Positions 24,270 to 31,981 of a DNA stretch of 64,000 bases are shown piece by piece. The position numbers were made by a program, and so were the translations under genes. The notes beneath the pieces are model-generated. The model was not told the origin of the DNA. It searched no databases and worked only from the letters and a program-made list of their open reading frames with translations. The DNA is taken from the NCBI GenBank assembly GCA_025782575.1, contig JALGYY010000035.1, positions 84,670 through 148,669 on the forward strand, in the 5' to 3' direction. Origin of the DNA: a bacterium (lineage in GTDB: Bacteria; Orphanbacterota; Orphanbacteria; Orphanbacterales; Orphanbacteraceae). Positions within the stretch are counted from its first letter, which is position 1; the number at the start of each line of letters is the position of its first letter.

Positions 24270-24683
24270 ATGAACAGATTGTTATGGGTGATCCTACTGA
24301 CAGCATATCTGATCCCTCCCCAGGCCGCCGCAGCGGATACTGTCCTGGTGATGCAGGTAGGGCTCACATTCCAGCCGCAGAACGTGACTATTCAGGTGGG
24401 CGATACGGTTCAGTGGGTCTGGAATGACGGAAGCCACACGGTAACGAGCGGCTCGGGGCCGTTCGATCCTAACGCCGGCTCGCTTTTCAATATGATGTTT
24501 GATGTGACCCACCAGTCGCCATCCTACACCTTTAATGGTAGCCCGGGCCTCTATCCTTACCATTGTATTCCTCACTTCTTCCTCGGTATGACCGCATCGG
24601 TAACCGTAGAAGAGGGCGGGACGACTGCTACGGAGAGTACGACCTGGGGAGATATAAAGAAACTGTTCTCTCTGGACCATTAG
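24270..24683 (+). CDS. Secreted type I copper protein (plastocyanin-like) with TWG-type tail
   Basis: 137 residues from ATG 24270 (AAGGGG upstream). After a signal peptide ending AAAAD there is a compact cupredoxin: VTIQVGDTVQWVWNDGSHTV carries the first His ligand, and YHCIPHFFLGM supplies Cys, His and Met with the plastocyanin spacing C-x2-H-x4-M. All four type I copper ligands are present, so it should be an extracytoplasmic electron carrier. The protein ends in TATESTTWGDIKKLFSLDH, nearly the same tail as the protein at 20313. A second cupredoxin follows 50 bp downstream. Confidence 0.9.
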   Translation: MNRLLWVILLTAYLIPPQAAAADTVLVMQVGLTFQPQNVTIQVGDTVQWVWNDGSHTVTSGSGPFDPNAGSLFNMMFDVTHQSPSYTFNGSPGLYPYHCIPHFFLGMTASVTVEEGGTTATESTTWGDIKKLFSLDH

Positions 24684-24733
24684 ACCACCAAGGGGTCGAA
24701 TCACCGTTTCGTCTCGAGAAGGGGACCCGGTCT

Positions 24734-25174
24734 ATGAAAGGCATTATGCGCAGCTATATCCTGGGTCTCCTCATCTGCTGTGGACTCGGGCTTTCGGCCG
24801 GCACCGCAGGCGCTACGACTTACCTGGTCAACGCATCCGGGATTTCGTTCAGTCCTGCCGATATTGTGATCGCCCTGGGTGACACCGTTCACTGGCATGT
24901 CGATTTCGGTAATCACACGGTCACCTCGGGATTCGACTCAACTGAAGCGAATTGGGGCGCACTTTTCGATTCCCCTCTTACTACCACGAACAAGGACTTC
25001 TTCTACACCTTTGATGATACATCCGGCGTCTATCCATACTTCTGCCTAACTCATCTGGTGGCATTCGGCATGACTGGAACGGTAACAGTCGAAGAAGACA
25101 CACCAACCTCCATAAAACTCGGCCGGTTCGTGAATACGGACTGGGGCCGACTGAAAGAGCTCTTCCGACGATAG
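24734..25174 (+). CDS. Second secreted cupredoxin with TWG-type tail
   Basis: 146 residues from ATG 24734; the frame extends back into the previous gene. Signal peptide, then a plastocyanin-like domain: IVIALGDTVHWHVDFGNHTV holds one His ligand, and YFCLTHLVAFGM holds Cys, His and Met, with one more residue than usual between His and Met (H-x5-M). A loop change of this kind would tune the copper site. The protein ends NTDWGRLKELFRR, the third copy of the tail. It is co-transcribed with the first cupredoxin and ends just before a terminator. Confidence 0.88.
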   Translation: MKGIMRSYILGLLICCGLGLSAGTAGATTYLVNASGISFSPADIVIALGDTVHWHVDFGNHTVTSGFDSTEANWGALFDSPLTTTNKDFFYTFDDTSGVYPYFCLTHLVAFGMTGTVTVEEDTPTSIKLGRFVNTDWGRLKELFRR

Positions 25175-25201
25175 ACACCCCTCATACGATTGATTCCGGT
25201 T

Positions 25202-25222
25202 GCGGCCCACGGGGCCGCTTTT
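25202..25222 (+). terminator. Rho-independent terminator of the cupredoxin operon
   Basis: GCGGCCC (25202-25208) and GGGCCGC (25212-25218) form a 7-bp GC-rich stem with a three-base loop, followed by TTTT. Confidence 0.8.
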
Positions 25223-25225
25223 CGT

Positions 25226-25254
25226 TTGACCGGAATGCCCTGCTGGCCGATAAT
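25226..25254 (+). promoter_or_regulatory. Promoter of the nucleoside catabolism operon
   Basis: TTGACC (25226-25231) and GATAAT (25249-25254) with a 17-base spacer lie directly after the cupredoxin terminator. The transcript would start near 25261, about 39 bases before the phosphorylase ATG. No obvious DeoR- or CytR-like operator is visible by eye. Confidence 0.6.
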
Positions 25255-25299
25255 GCTTTTTTCCCCTGAACGTCGTTCCCGACTCGCCGGAGCAATCCG

Positions 25300-26634
25300 A
25301 TGCGCATGACCGATCTTATTGCCCGGAAGAAAAAGGGCGGCCGGCTTACCTCAGAAGAGATCGGCTTCTGGGTGGACGGCATCGTCTCGGAGTCGATTCC
25401 CCGCTATCAAAGCGCCGCCCTCCTGATGGCGATCTACTTTCGTGATCTGGCAGAAGAGGAGACTGTCGCGCTCACCGAGATCATGCGCGATTCAGGGGAG
25501 ACGCTCGACCTGACTTCAATCGAAGGCCGCACTTCCGACAAGCATTCCACGGGAGGGGTAGGAGACAAGCTCTCGTTTCTGATCGGCCCGCTCGCAGCTG
25601 CCTGCGGCGTTCCCGTACCGATGCTTTCCGGCCGCGCTCTCGGTCACACAGGGGGGACGCTCGACAAACTCGAAGCGATTCCCGGCTACCAGACCAGGCT
25701 GAGCCGCGAACGATTCATCGAGATCGTCCGTGACGTCGGCATCTCAATCATCGGACAGACAGCCTCACTTGCACCAGCCGACAAGACTCTTTACTCATTA
25801 AGGGATGTCACGGGAACGGTTGAATCGATTCCCCTGATCGTTTCCAGTATTCTCTCCAAAAAGCTCGCCGCCGGCCCCGAGACGTTGGTATTTGACGTGA
25901 AATCGGGAGACGGCGCGTTTCTCCAGGATCTGGACTCCTGTCGAAAACTGGCCGAGACGCTCGTTCGTGTGTCCGGACGGATGGGGCGTCCCGCGACTGC
26001 GTTTATTACCAATATGAATACACCCATTGGACGAATGGTAGGAAACGGGATCGAGATCGCCGAATCGATCGAAGTCTTGCGGGGGGGCGACGGCGGGGAT
26101 ATGATGGAGATCAGTGTAGCGCTTGCATCAGAGATGGTTCTCCTCTCCGGGCTTGCCGGGAGCGAGGTCGAGGCGCGTGCCAAAGTACTTGATGCCCTGA
26201 CTTCCGGGAAGGGGGCGGAGACTTTTCAAAAGATGATCGTCGCACACGGGGGAGACGGACGGGTGGTGGATGATCCGACTTCGATCCTGCCGGCGGCCAG
26301 GTACAAGCGAGAGCTCACCTCACCCCGGTCAGGATGGATCGATTCGATCGGCGCCCGCGCGATCGGTCTGGCCGCGACCCGACTGGGAGCAGGCCGGGAG
26401 ACGGCCGAAGACGTAGTCAGTCCCGGCGCGGGCATTGAATTACTGAAGAAGCCGGGCGACGAAGTTCGTGCAGGAGAGCCGGTCGCGATCCTGCTGGCGG
26501 ATCAAGAAGATCGTTTCGACAGGGTTTCGGACGACGTCCTCGCGGCCTATCAGGTAACTGATAAGAAAGGTTCTCCAGATATCATGATTATCGAGACCAT
26601 CCGCTCCCATGCCAACGGGGGAGAAAAGGACTGA
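25300..26634 (+). CDS. pdp: Pyrimidine-nucleoside (thymidine) phosphorylase
   Basis: 444 residues. The thymidine/pyrimidine phosphorylase signature is intact: SDKHSTGGVGDKLSFLIGP for phosphate binding, SGRALGHTGGTLDKLEAIPG, and a C-terminal PYNP domain (about 345-430, GAGIELLKKPGDEVRAGEPV). The enzyme cleaves thymidine, deoxyuridine and, in the broad-specificity type, uridine into base and (deoxy)ribose-1-phosphate in the cytoplasm. It is the first gene of an operon that continues with hpt, deoC and deoB, so the sugar phosphate can be handed directly to DeoB. Confidence 0.95.
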   Translation: MRMTDLIARKKKGGRLTSEEIGFWVDGIVSESIPRYQSAALLMAIYFRDLAEEETVALTEIMRDSGETLDLTSIEGRTSDKHSTGGVGDKLSFLIGPLAAACGVPVPMLSGRALGHTGGTLDKLEAIPGYQTRLSRERFIEIVRDVGISIIGQTASLAPADKTLYSLRDVTGTVESIPLIVSSILSKKLAAGPETLVFDVKSGDGAFLQDLDSCRKLAETLVRVSGRMGRPATAFITNMNTPIGRMVGNGIEIAESIEVLRGGDGGDMMEISVALASEMVLLSGLAGSEVEARAKVLDALTSGKGAETFQKMIVAHGGDGRVVDDPTSILPAARYKRELTSPRSGWIDSIGARAIGLAATRLGAGRETAEDVVSPGAGIELLKKPGDEVRAGEPVAILLADQEDRFDRVSDDVLAAYQVTDKKGSPDIMIIETIRSHANGGEKD

Positions 26635-27207
26635 ATGGAACGTATAGAAGCCTCCACGCTCTCCGGCGCCAAAAATATCGAAGTCTATATCCCCCGCGAG
26701 AAGATCCTCGCGAAAGTCTCGGAACTCGGACGCCAGATCACGCTCGACTATGCCGGTAAGGACCTCTTCGTGATCGCTGTTTTGCGGGGGGCGATCTTCT
26801 TCGCCTGCGATCTCGTCAGGCATATCGATCTTCCGCTGGTTCTCGATTTCGTCCAGATCACCAGTTATGGTGACGGCACCGAGTCGAATGGACGCGCGAA
26901 GATCACGAGAGAACTCGACCTTTCCATAAAAGACAAGGACGTGCTGGTGGTCGAGGATATTGCCGACACGCGACACACGCTTTTCAATCTGTTGAGCTTC
27001 CTGAATTCCAAATTTCCGAGGAGCGTAAAGATCTGTTCATTGCTGAACAAGGAATCGCGCAAAGAGCGAGAAGTGCCGCTCGATTACGTCGGGTTCGACA
27101 TTGAGAACAAATTCGTAATCGGTTATGGCCTGGACTACGCTCAGCGTTATCGCAATCTCCCCTTCGTGGGAGTACTTCGAACAGACGACGGGGAGATAAT
27201 GAAATGA
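26635..27207 (+). CDS. hpt: Hypoxanthine phosphoribosyltransferase
   Basis: 190 residues starting immediately after the phosphorylase stop. The fold is type I PRTase: [26 protein letters not shown], and the PRPP loop [14 protein letters not shown]. The usual EDIIDTG glycine is replaced by Arg (ADTRHT), a small deviation in the loop. It salvages hypoxanthine and guanine to IMP and GMP. Overlap with deoC (4 bp) ties base salvage to sugar catabolism. Confidence 0.92.
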   Translation: MERIEASTLSGAKNIEVYIPREKILAKVSELGRQITLDYAGKDLFVIAVLRGAIFFACDLVRHIDLPLVLDFVQITSYGDGTESNGRAKITRELDLSIKDKDVLVVEDIADTRHTLFNLLSFLNSKFPRSVKICSLLNKESRKEREVPLDYVGFDIENKFVIGYGLDYAQRYRNLPFVGVLRTDDGEIMK

Positions 27208-28067
27208 CCCAGGACCGTTCGATCGATGCGGTGGTGGAGGAAGTTCTTGCCCGTCTGTCTGAAAGCCTGACCACCGGACAGAATCTGGACGGTCGCTCTT
27301 GTATTACATGCCGAACCAAGGGCTGCTGCGCGTCCGTCTGCCCGCAGACTACTGTCGCCATGCTTCAGGCGGGCGCCGAGAGAGTGAGCAACGCCCCCGG
27401 TATTGTTGATCCTGTGACCGAGGATATGGCGCGTGTCATCGATCATACGATTTTGAAGGCCGACGCGTCCTGGGCAGACCTCAGCACGATTCTGGATGAA
27501 GCGAAGAAGCACCACTTCATTTCGGTCTGTGTCAATCCGGGCTGGGTCAAGCGATGCAAACGGGAACTGGAGGGGAGCGGCGTAAAAGTGTGTACCGTAA
27601 TCGGCTTTCCTCTGGGGGCGAACAGCCCCGAGACCAAAGCATTCGAGGCACGGCGAGCCTGCTATGATGGGGCGGATGAACTGGACATGGTGATCAATGT
27701 GGGCGCTCTCAAATCGGGAGACTTGGAACTCGTGGAACGAGACATCCGAGCGGTCGTCGAGTCGGCGGGTGCCGGCATTCTGGTTAAGGTAATAATTGAA
27801 ACAGCCTATCTTACAAATGAGGAAAAAGTAGCCGCCTGCTCTGCAGCCAAACGAGCCGGAGCGCATTTCGTCAAGACATCCACCGGATTCGGACCAGCGG
27901 GAGCGACGGTGGAGGATGTGCGTCTGATGCGAAGTGTTGTCGGCTCGGGAATGGGCGTCAAAGCGTCCGGCGGCATCCGGAACAGACAGGACGCCGACGA
28001 CATGATCCGCGCCGGAGCCAGCCGGATCGGCGCGAGCGCTTCCGTGGCTATTGTGAAGGGAGAATGA
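27204..28067 (+). CDS. deoC: Deoxyribose-phosphate aldolase with N-terminal extension
   Basis: 287 residues, about 60 longer than a standard bacterial DeoC (about 220). The core (about 70-285) has [27 protein letters not shown], the catalytic-dyad Lys in KVIIETAYL and the Schiff-base Lys in [10 protein letters not shown]. It splits deoxyribose-5-phosphate into acetaldehyde and glyceraldehyde-3-phosphate. The extra N-terminus starts with an amphipathic helix ([17 protein letters not shown]) much like microcompartment encapsulation peptides, then a Cys-rich segment ([14 protein letters not shown]) that could bind metal or an Fe-S cluster. This is one of the more unusual genes in the window. Confidence 0.95.
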   Translation: MTQDRSIDAVVEEVLARLSESLTTGQNLDGRSCITCRTKGCCASVCPQTTVAMLQAGAERVSNAPGIVDPVTEDMARVIDHTILKADASWADLSTILDEAKKHHFISVCVNPGWVKRCKRELEGSGVKVCTVIGFPLGANSPETKAFEARRACYDGADELDMVINVGALKSGDLELVERDIRAVVESAGAGILVKVIIETAYLTNEEKVAACSAAKRAGAHFVKTSTGFGPAGATVEDVRLMRSVVGSGMGVKASGGIRNRQDADDMIRAGASRIGASASVAIVKGE

Positions 28068-28975
28068 ACTTCATGGCGATCCGCAGGGCAACTCGATCCT
28101 TCTTCGAAGCGGCAGGAATAACGACCGTTCTTCTTTCCTTTCTTGTCGGATGCGGCGAGGACGAGAACGCGCTCGACCGGTCCAATCTCTACACCGGGCT
28201 GTGGGAAACACAAACCTCTTCTGGAGATTTATTCGTCTGGGAACTGCAACATATGGATGATGGTCTGCTCGAGGGTGTGTTGTTCGTGGAGCGACTGGGG
28301 GAGCTCAGTGATCCTCTGCCTATCAGGAACGGAAGAGTTTCCGGTGGCGTCGCCTCTTTCGATATCGACATTCAAGCGTTTGCCGAGGACGATCCGATCA
28401 GGTCTGTGCCTAATTTTGCAAGCCTGGTCTGCGAAATCCCCCTCTTCGTCGACTCTCTGTTCAGCGACTCGCTCGCTGGAGACGGGAAGTACGATACGGA
28501 TGTTCCCACGCAGGCATTACCCACGGTGGGCGACTTTATGCGCCATCCCTTTATCGATATCGATGCTGACTACGTGAGCCAGGCCGTGAGGGGCAAGCGG
28601 CTCACCGATCGTCTCACAATTGATCCGGAGATGCCGGGATGCCCTCTCGATTCCATTGCCACCGGCGCCGTCGTACAGATCGAGGGAGTCCGGTTTACCG
28701 CGAGTGGCGGCATTCCTCCGTATGGTTGGGGCGCCGGAGGCCTTCCACGGGGAATTCGCATGGGCGCCGACGGTACCCTCTTCGGATCGCCCACAGATTC
28801 TCCAGGACTTTATGAGTTTATTGTCGTAGTTGGTGACGCCGCACAGATCGATTCTTTCCACGTACGAGCCAATCTCGAAAATCCGCAGTTGCTCAACTTG
28901 ACAGTCACAGTGTGCAACGATGATACGTGCTATGTGTCTACCGACTTCGCGGAGAGGCAGTTGGTGAGTTTCTGA
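28064..28975 (+). CDS. Lipoprotein with putative Ig (He_PIG-like) domain
   Basis: 303 residues (ATG 28064, or 28073). The signal peptide ends in the lipobox LVGC followed by GEDENA. A C-terminal segment (about 205-275, [22 protein letters not shown], then [23 protein letters not shown]) is the typical He_PIG/cadherin-like putative Ig module found in cell-surface proteins. The N-terminal part has no recognised domain. It overlaps deoC and the next gene by 4 and 1 bp, so it is co-translated inside a cytoplasmic nucleoside operon, which is odd for a surface lipoprotein; a role in nucleoside capture is possible but unproven. Confidence 0.75.
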   Translation: MNFMAIRRATRSFFEAAGITTVLLSFLVGCGEDENALDRSNLYTGLWETQTSSGDLFVWELQHMDDGLLEGVLFVERLGELSDPLPIRNGRVSGGVASFDIDIQAFAEDDPIRSVPNFASLVCEIPLFVDSLFSDSLAGDGKYDTDVPTQALPTVGDFMRHPFIDIDADYVSQAVRGKRLTDRLTIDPEMPGCPLDSIATGAVVQIEGVRFTASGGIPPYGWGAGGLPRGIRMGADGTLFGSPTDSPGLYEFIVVVGDAAQIDSFHVRANLENPQLLNLTVTVCNDDTCYVSTDFAERQLVSF

Positions 28976-30024
28976 TGGCCGCCCCCACCGGAACGGTTAT
29001 CTGTACCGGAATCAGCAAGACCGGCCGCATGCCTTTCCTGGAAGATGTTGCCGAGGCGGGCCGGAGAACCGGCGCCGACGTGGAGGTCTTTGACGTCGGA
29101 TACATGCTCTTACGAAAAGCGGAGGTTCTCGGCATCCCGTATCGAGATGAGAAGATTCTCGATGCGCCCGAAGTGACTCTCAAAACCCTTCGGGCCGCGG
29201 TTTTCGAAGAAATCCTCAAGAATCTATCCAAGAACAAGCTGAACCTGATCTCTCTCCACGCCTGCTTCAAGTGGAAGGGAGCGCTGATGGCCGGGTTCGA
29301 CCCTTACTATCTGAACCAGCTGAAGCCCCGGCTTTTTCTAACCGTCGTTGACGACCTGGTCAAGATCGAGGAGAGAATGGCGCGCAGTACGCAATGGAAG
29401 GGGCGGATGTCCCGCAGGGAGGTGGTGGACTGGCAGAATGAAGAGACTTTCGTAACCCAGACCATGGCCGCCTTTCTGAATCGACCATACTACATGGTAC
29501 CGAAAGCACAGCCTGTAGGGTCGGTCTGGAAACTGGTATCCAAGCCGTCCTACCCGAAAGCCTATCTCTCCTATCCCATCAGCGCCCTCTACAACGATGA
29601 CTCTGAAACCTCGCCTGATGATTTCTTCAAAGAGGTTCAGAATTTCAAAGAATTCGCTGACGATTTTCTGGTGGTATTCGATCCGATGAGCATCAAGGAT
29701 CTGGACGGTGATCCATCGTCGATCGACGATCCGGATTTCGAGCTACTGAAAAAGGTCACAGTGTGGAGGGACTTTGCGTTTATCAACCAGGTGGACTTTC
29801 TTGTTGTTTTCAATCCCCTCGGTCTCGATTCTCCCGGAGTCAATGACGAAGTCTTTCATGGTTTCGCCAATAATCGGGATGTCTACCTGTACTACAAATC
29901 TCCCAAGCGCTCTCCGTTTCTTGAAAGCAAGACAACTCGCATCTTCGATGACCTGGATGAGATGAAGAAGTTTCTGAGAAAAAAGTACGGAACGTCGCCC
30001 GCGATCGGGGATCGGGAGGAGTGA
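28975..30024 (+). CDS. NMP-kinase-like domain fused to nucleoside 2-deoxyribosyltransferase-like domain
   Basis: 349 residues from ATG 28975. The N-terminal half resembles an archaeal-type adenylate kinase fold, but its P-loop is broken: VICTGISKTGRMPF has Arg and Met where Lys and Ser/Thr are needed. A LISLHACFKWKGALMAGFDP segment and LKPRLFLTVVDD follow the kinase order. The C-terminal half (about 200-335: KAYLSYPISALYNDD, FINQVDFLVVFNPL, DSPGVNDEVFHGFANNRDVYLYY) resembles nucleoside 2-deoxyribosyltransferases, with a candidate Glu in NDEVF. The combination suggests a nucleotide-sensing or deoxyribosyl-transfer enzyme in the deo operon. I infer the domains from motif order; the function is unknown. 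Confidence 0.6.
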   Translation: MAAPTGTVICTGISKTGRMPFLEDVAEAGRRTGADVEVFDVGYMLLRKAEVLGIPYRDEKILDAPEVTLKTLRAAVFEEILKNLSKNKLNLISLHACFKWKGALMAGFDPYYLNQLKPRLFLTVVDDLVKIEERMARSTQWKGRMSRREVVDWQNEETFVTQTMAAFLNRPYYMVPKAQPVGSVWKLVSKPSYPKAYLSYPISALYNDDSETSPDDFFKEVQNFKEFADDFLVVFDPMSIKDLDGDPSSIDDPDFELLKKVTVWRDFAFINQVDFLVVFNPLGLDSPGVNDEVFHGFANNRDVYLYYKSPKRSPFLESKTTRIFDDLDEMKKFLRKKYGTSPAIGDREE

Positions 30025-30815
30025 TCGGAACAGCGCCCGCCTGGCTGCCGAAATCCCGTCCGGTCCTCATCGGTGTCGTTCACCTGGGCGCTCTCCCGGG
30101 AGCGCCTCTCCATGCCAAACCACTCGCCGCCCTGGTCGATGCCGCTCTTCTGGATGCACGCGCCTGGGAAGAGGGCGGGGCGGACGCGCTCATTGTCGAG
30201 AACTTCGGCGATGTCCCGTTCTTCCGTGATGCCGTACCACCCGAAACAGTTGCCTGTATGACTGCGGTCACCGCACGTGTGGTTGATTCCGTCTCAATTC
30301 CCATCGGAGTCAACGTGCTCCGGAATGACGGAGAGGCGGCCCTCGCCGTCGCGGAGGCGACCGGGGCGCGATTCATCCGCGTAAACGTCCTTACACATGC
30401 AGCCATTACGGACCAGGGGATCGTGCAGGGAATCGCCGCTTCTCTTATGAGAAAGAGAGCGGCACTAGCGAGCAATGTCTCCGTGTTCGCAGATGTGCTC
30501 GTGAAACATGCCAGACCATTGGCTCCCCTCGATGCGGGACAGGCAGCGGAGGATGCCGTACAGCGAGCGGGCGCAGACGGTTTGATCGTGACCGGAGAGG
30601 CGACAGGATCGTCGACCGATCGGTACATTGCTGAGACAGTGGCCGCCCATGCGGGGGAGACCCCCGTATTCATCGGGAGCGGTGTTACGCCGGAGAGCGT
30701 CCAACACTACTCGGATTTCGCGGCCGGAATGATTGTGGGGACGTGGTGCAAAGTGGAAGACCGTGTGAGCGAAGATCGCGTTCGGCGACTCGCCGATCGG
30801 ATCCACGGAGATTAG
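30021..30815 (+). CDS. BtpA/SgcQ family TIM-barrel protein
   Basis: 264 residues from GTG 30021, overlapping the previous stop. The sequence matches the BtpA/SgcQ family through its length: LIGVVHLGALPGAP, GGADALIVENFGDVPF, IGVNVLRNDGEAALA, FIRVNVLTHA and IGSGVTPESV with VGTWCKVE at the C-terminus. The fold is a (beta/alpha)8 barrel related to phosphate-binding barrels. BtpA is linked to photosystem I stability in cyanobacteria, while SgcQ sits in a sugar operon; neither reaction is known. Here, between deoC and deoB, a role in sugar-phosphate or nucleoside metabolism is likely. Confidence 0.85.
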   Translation: MIGTAPAWLPKSRPVLIGVVHLGALPGAPLHAKPLAALVDAALLDARAWEEGGADALIVENFGDVPFFRDAVPPETVACMTAVTARVVDSVSIPIGVNVLRNDGEAALAVAEATGARFIRVNVLTHAAITDQGIVQGIAASLMRKRAALASNVSVFADVLVKHARPLAPLDAGQAAEDAVQRAGADGLIVTGEATGSSTDRYIAETVAAHAGETPVFIGSGVTPESVQHYSDFAAGMIVGTWCKVEDRVSEDRVRRLADRIHGD

Positions 30816-30817
30816 CG

Positions 30818-31981
30818 ATGAAGAACCGGCGCGCCTTTCTGATCGTACTCGACGGCGTCGGGATCGGCTCACTTCCCGATGCCGCCGAGTGGAATGATGA
30901 AGGCTCGAACACGTTCGTCCATGTCGCCGAGGAGTGCGGACCGCTGGATCTGCCCCACCTGGTCAGCCTCGGAATGGGCTGCATCGCTCCCGCTCCCGGC
31001 GTGAAACCGGTCTCCTCCCCGGGTGCTGCGTATGGCCGGATGCACGAGCAGGCGGCAGGGAAGGATACCACCGCCGGCCACTGGGAACTGGCAGGCTCGA
31101 TCTTGCGAGATCCATTCCCGGTTTTCCCCGAGGGATTTCCCGCCGAACTCATGCATCGGTTTGAGTCGGCCATCGGTCGTAAGTCACTTGCTAACCGCCC
31201 CGCATCGGGAACGGTAATCCTGGAAGAGTTGGGCGTCGAGCATAGGCGCACCGGCTTCCCGATCGTTTACACATCAGCCGATTCTGTTTTCCAGATAGCC
31301 GCTCACGAGGATATCGTCCCCATCGAAACACTCTATGAATGGTGCAGGATTGCACGGGGTCTGCTGATCGGCGATCTCGCGGTTGCCAGAGTCATCGCCC
31401 GGCCGTTCATCGGAGAGGAAGGCGCCTTCCGCCGGACCAAGCGGCGACGAGACTTTTCCCTCGAGCCTCCCGCGACGACGATCTTCGACAAGCTGGCGGC
31501 GGCCGGGGCCGAAGTTCACGGGATCGGCAAGATTCACGATATTTACTGTGGCCGGGGAATCACCCGTTCCACCAGGACGGCGGACAACGACGAGGGGATG
31601 GATCGACTGATCGAGTCTCTCCAAGACCTCGAGCAGTGTATGGCATTCGTCAATCTGAACGACTTCGATTCTCTCTGGGGGCATCGTAACAACCCCGAAT
31701 CGTTCGCGAGGGGGCTGGAAGCGTTCGATCGGCGACTCCCGGAAATGCTCAAGCTTCGTCGGGATGAAGATCTGTTTCTGATTACGGCCGATCATGGGAA
31801 TGACCCGACAACGCCCGGCACGGACCACAGCCGCGAATATGTCCCTCTGATCGTCCTCGGTCCTGGTTTCGCCCCGGGGCGCGATCTCGGAACGCGAGAA
31901 ACATTTGCCGATGTGGCCGCGACTCTCTCACGGCACTTCGATGTCTCTTTCAAAGGCCCCGGCCGCGCCATGCAAACATGA
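30818..31981 (+). CDS. deoB: Phosphopentomutase
   Basis: 387 residues from ATG 30818, two bases after btpA ends. Alkaline-phosphatase-superfamily residues are all visible: LIVLDGVGIGSLPDA (metal Asp), GKDTTAGHWELAG (phosphorylated Thr), ITADHGNDPTTPGTDHSREY (metal Asp and His residues) and the GIGKIHDIYCGRGI cap region. It converts (deoxy)ribose-1-phosphate from the nucleoside phosphorylases to the 5-phosphate, the substrate of DeoC. It overlaps apbE by 4 bp. Confidence 0.95.
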   Translation: MKNRRAFLIVLDGVGIGSLPDAAEWNDEGSNTFVHVAEECGPLDLPHLVSLGMGCIAPAPGVKPVSSPGAAYGRMHEQAAGKDTTAGHWELAGSILRDPFPVFPEGFPAELMHRFESAIGRKSLANRPASGTVILEELGVEHRRTGFPIVYTSADSVFQIAAHEDIVPIETLYEWCRIARGLLIGDLAVARVIARPFIGEEGAFRRTKRRRDFSLEPPATTIFDKLAAAGAEVHGIGKIHDIYCGRGITRSTRTADNDEGMDRLIESLQDLEQCMAFVNLNDFDSLWGHRNNPESFARGLEAFDRRLPEMLKLRRDEDLFLITADHGNDPTTPGTDHSREYVPLIVLGPGFAPGRDLGTRETFADVAATLSRHFDVSFKGPGRAMQT

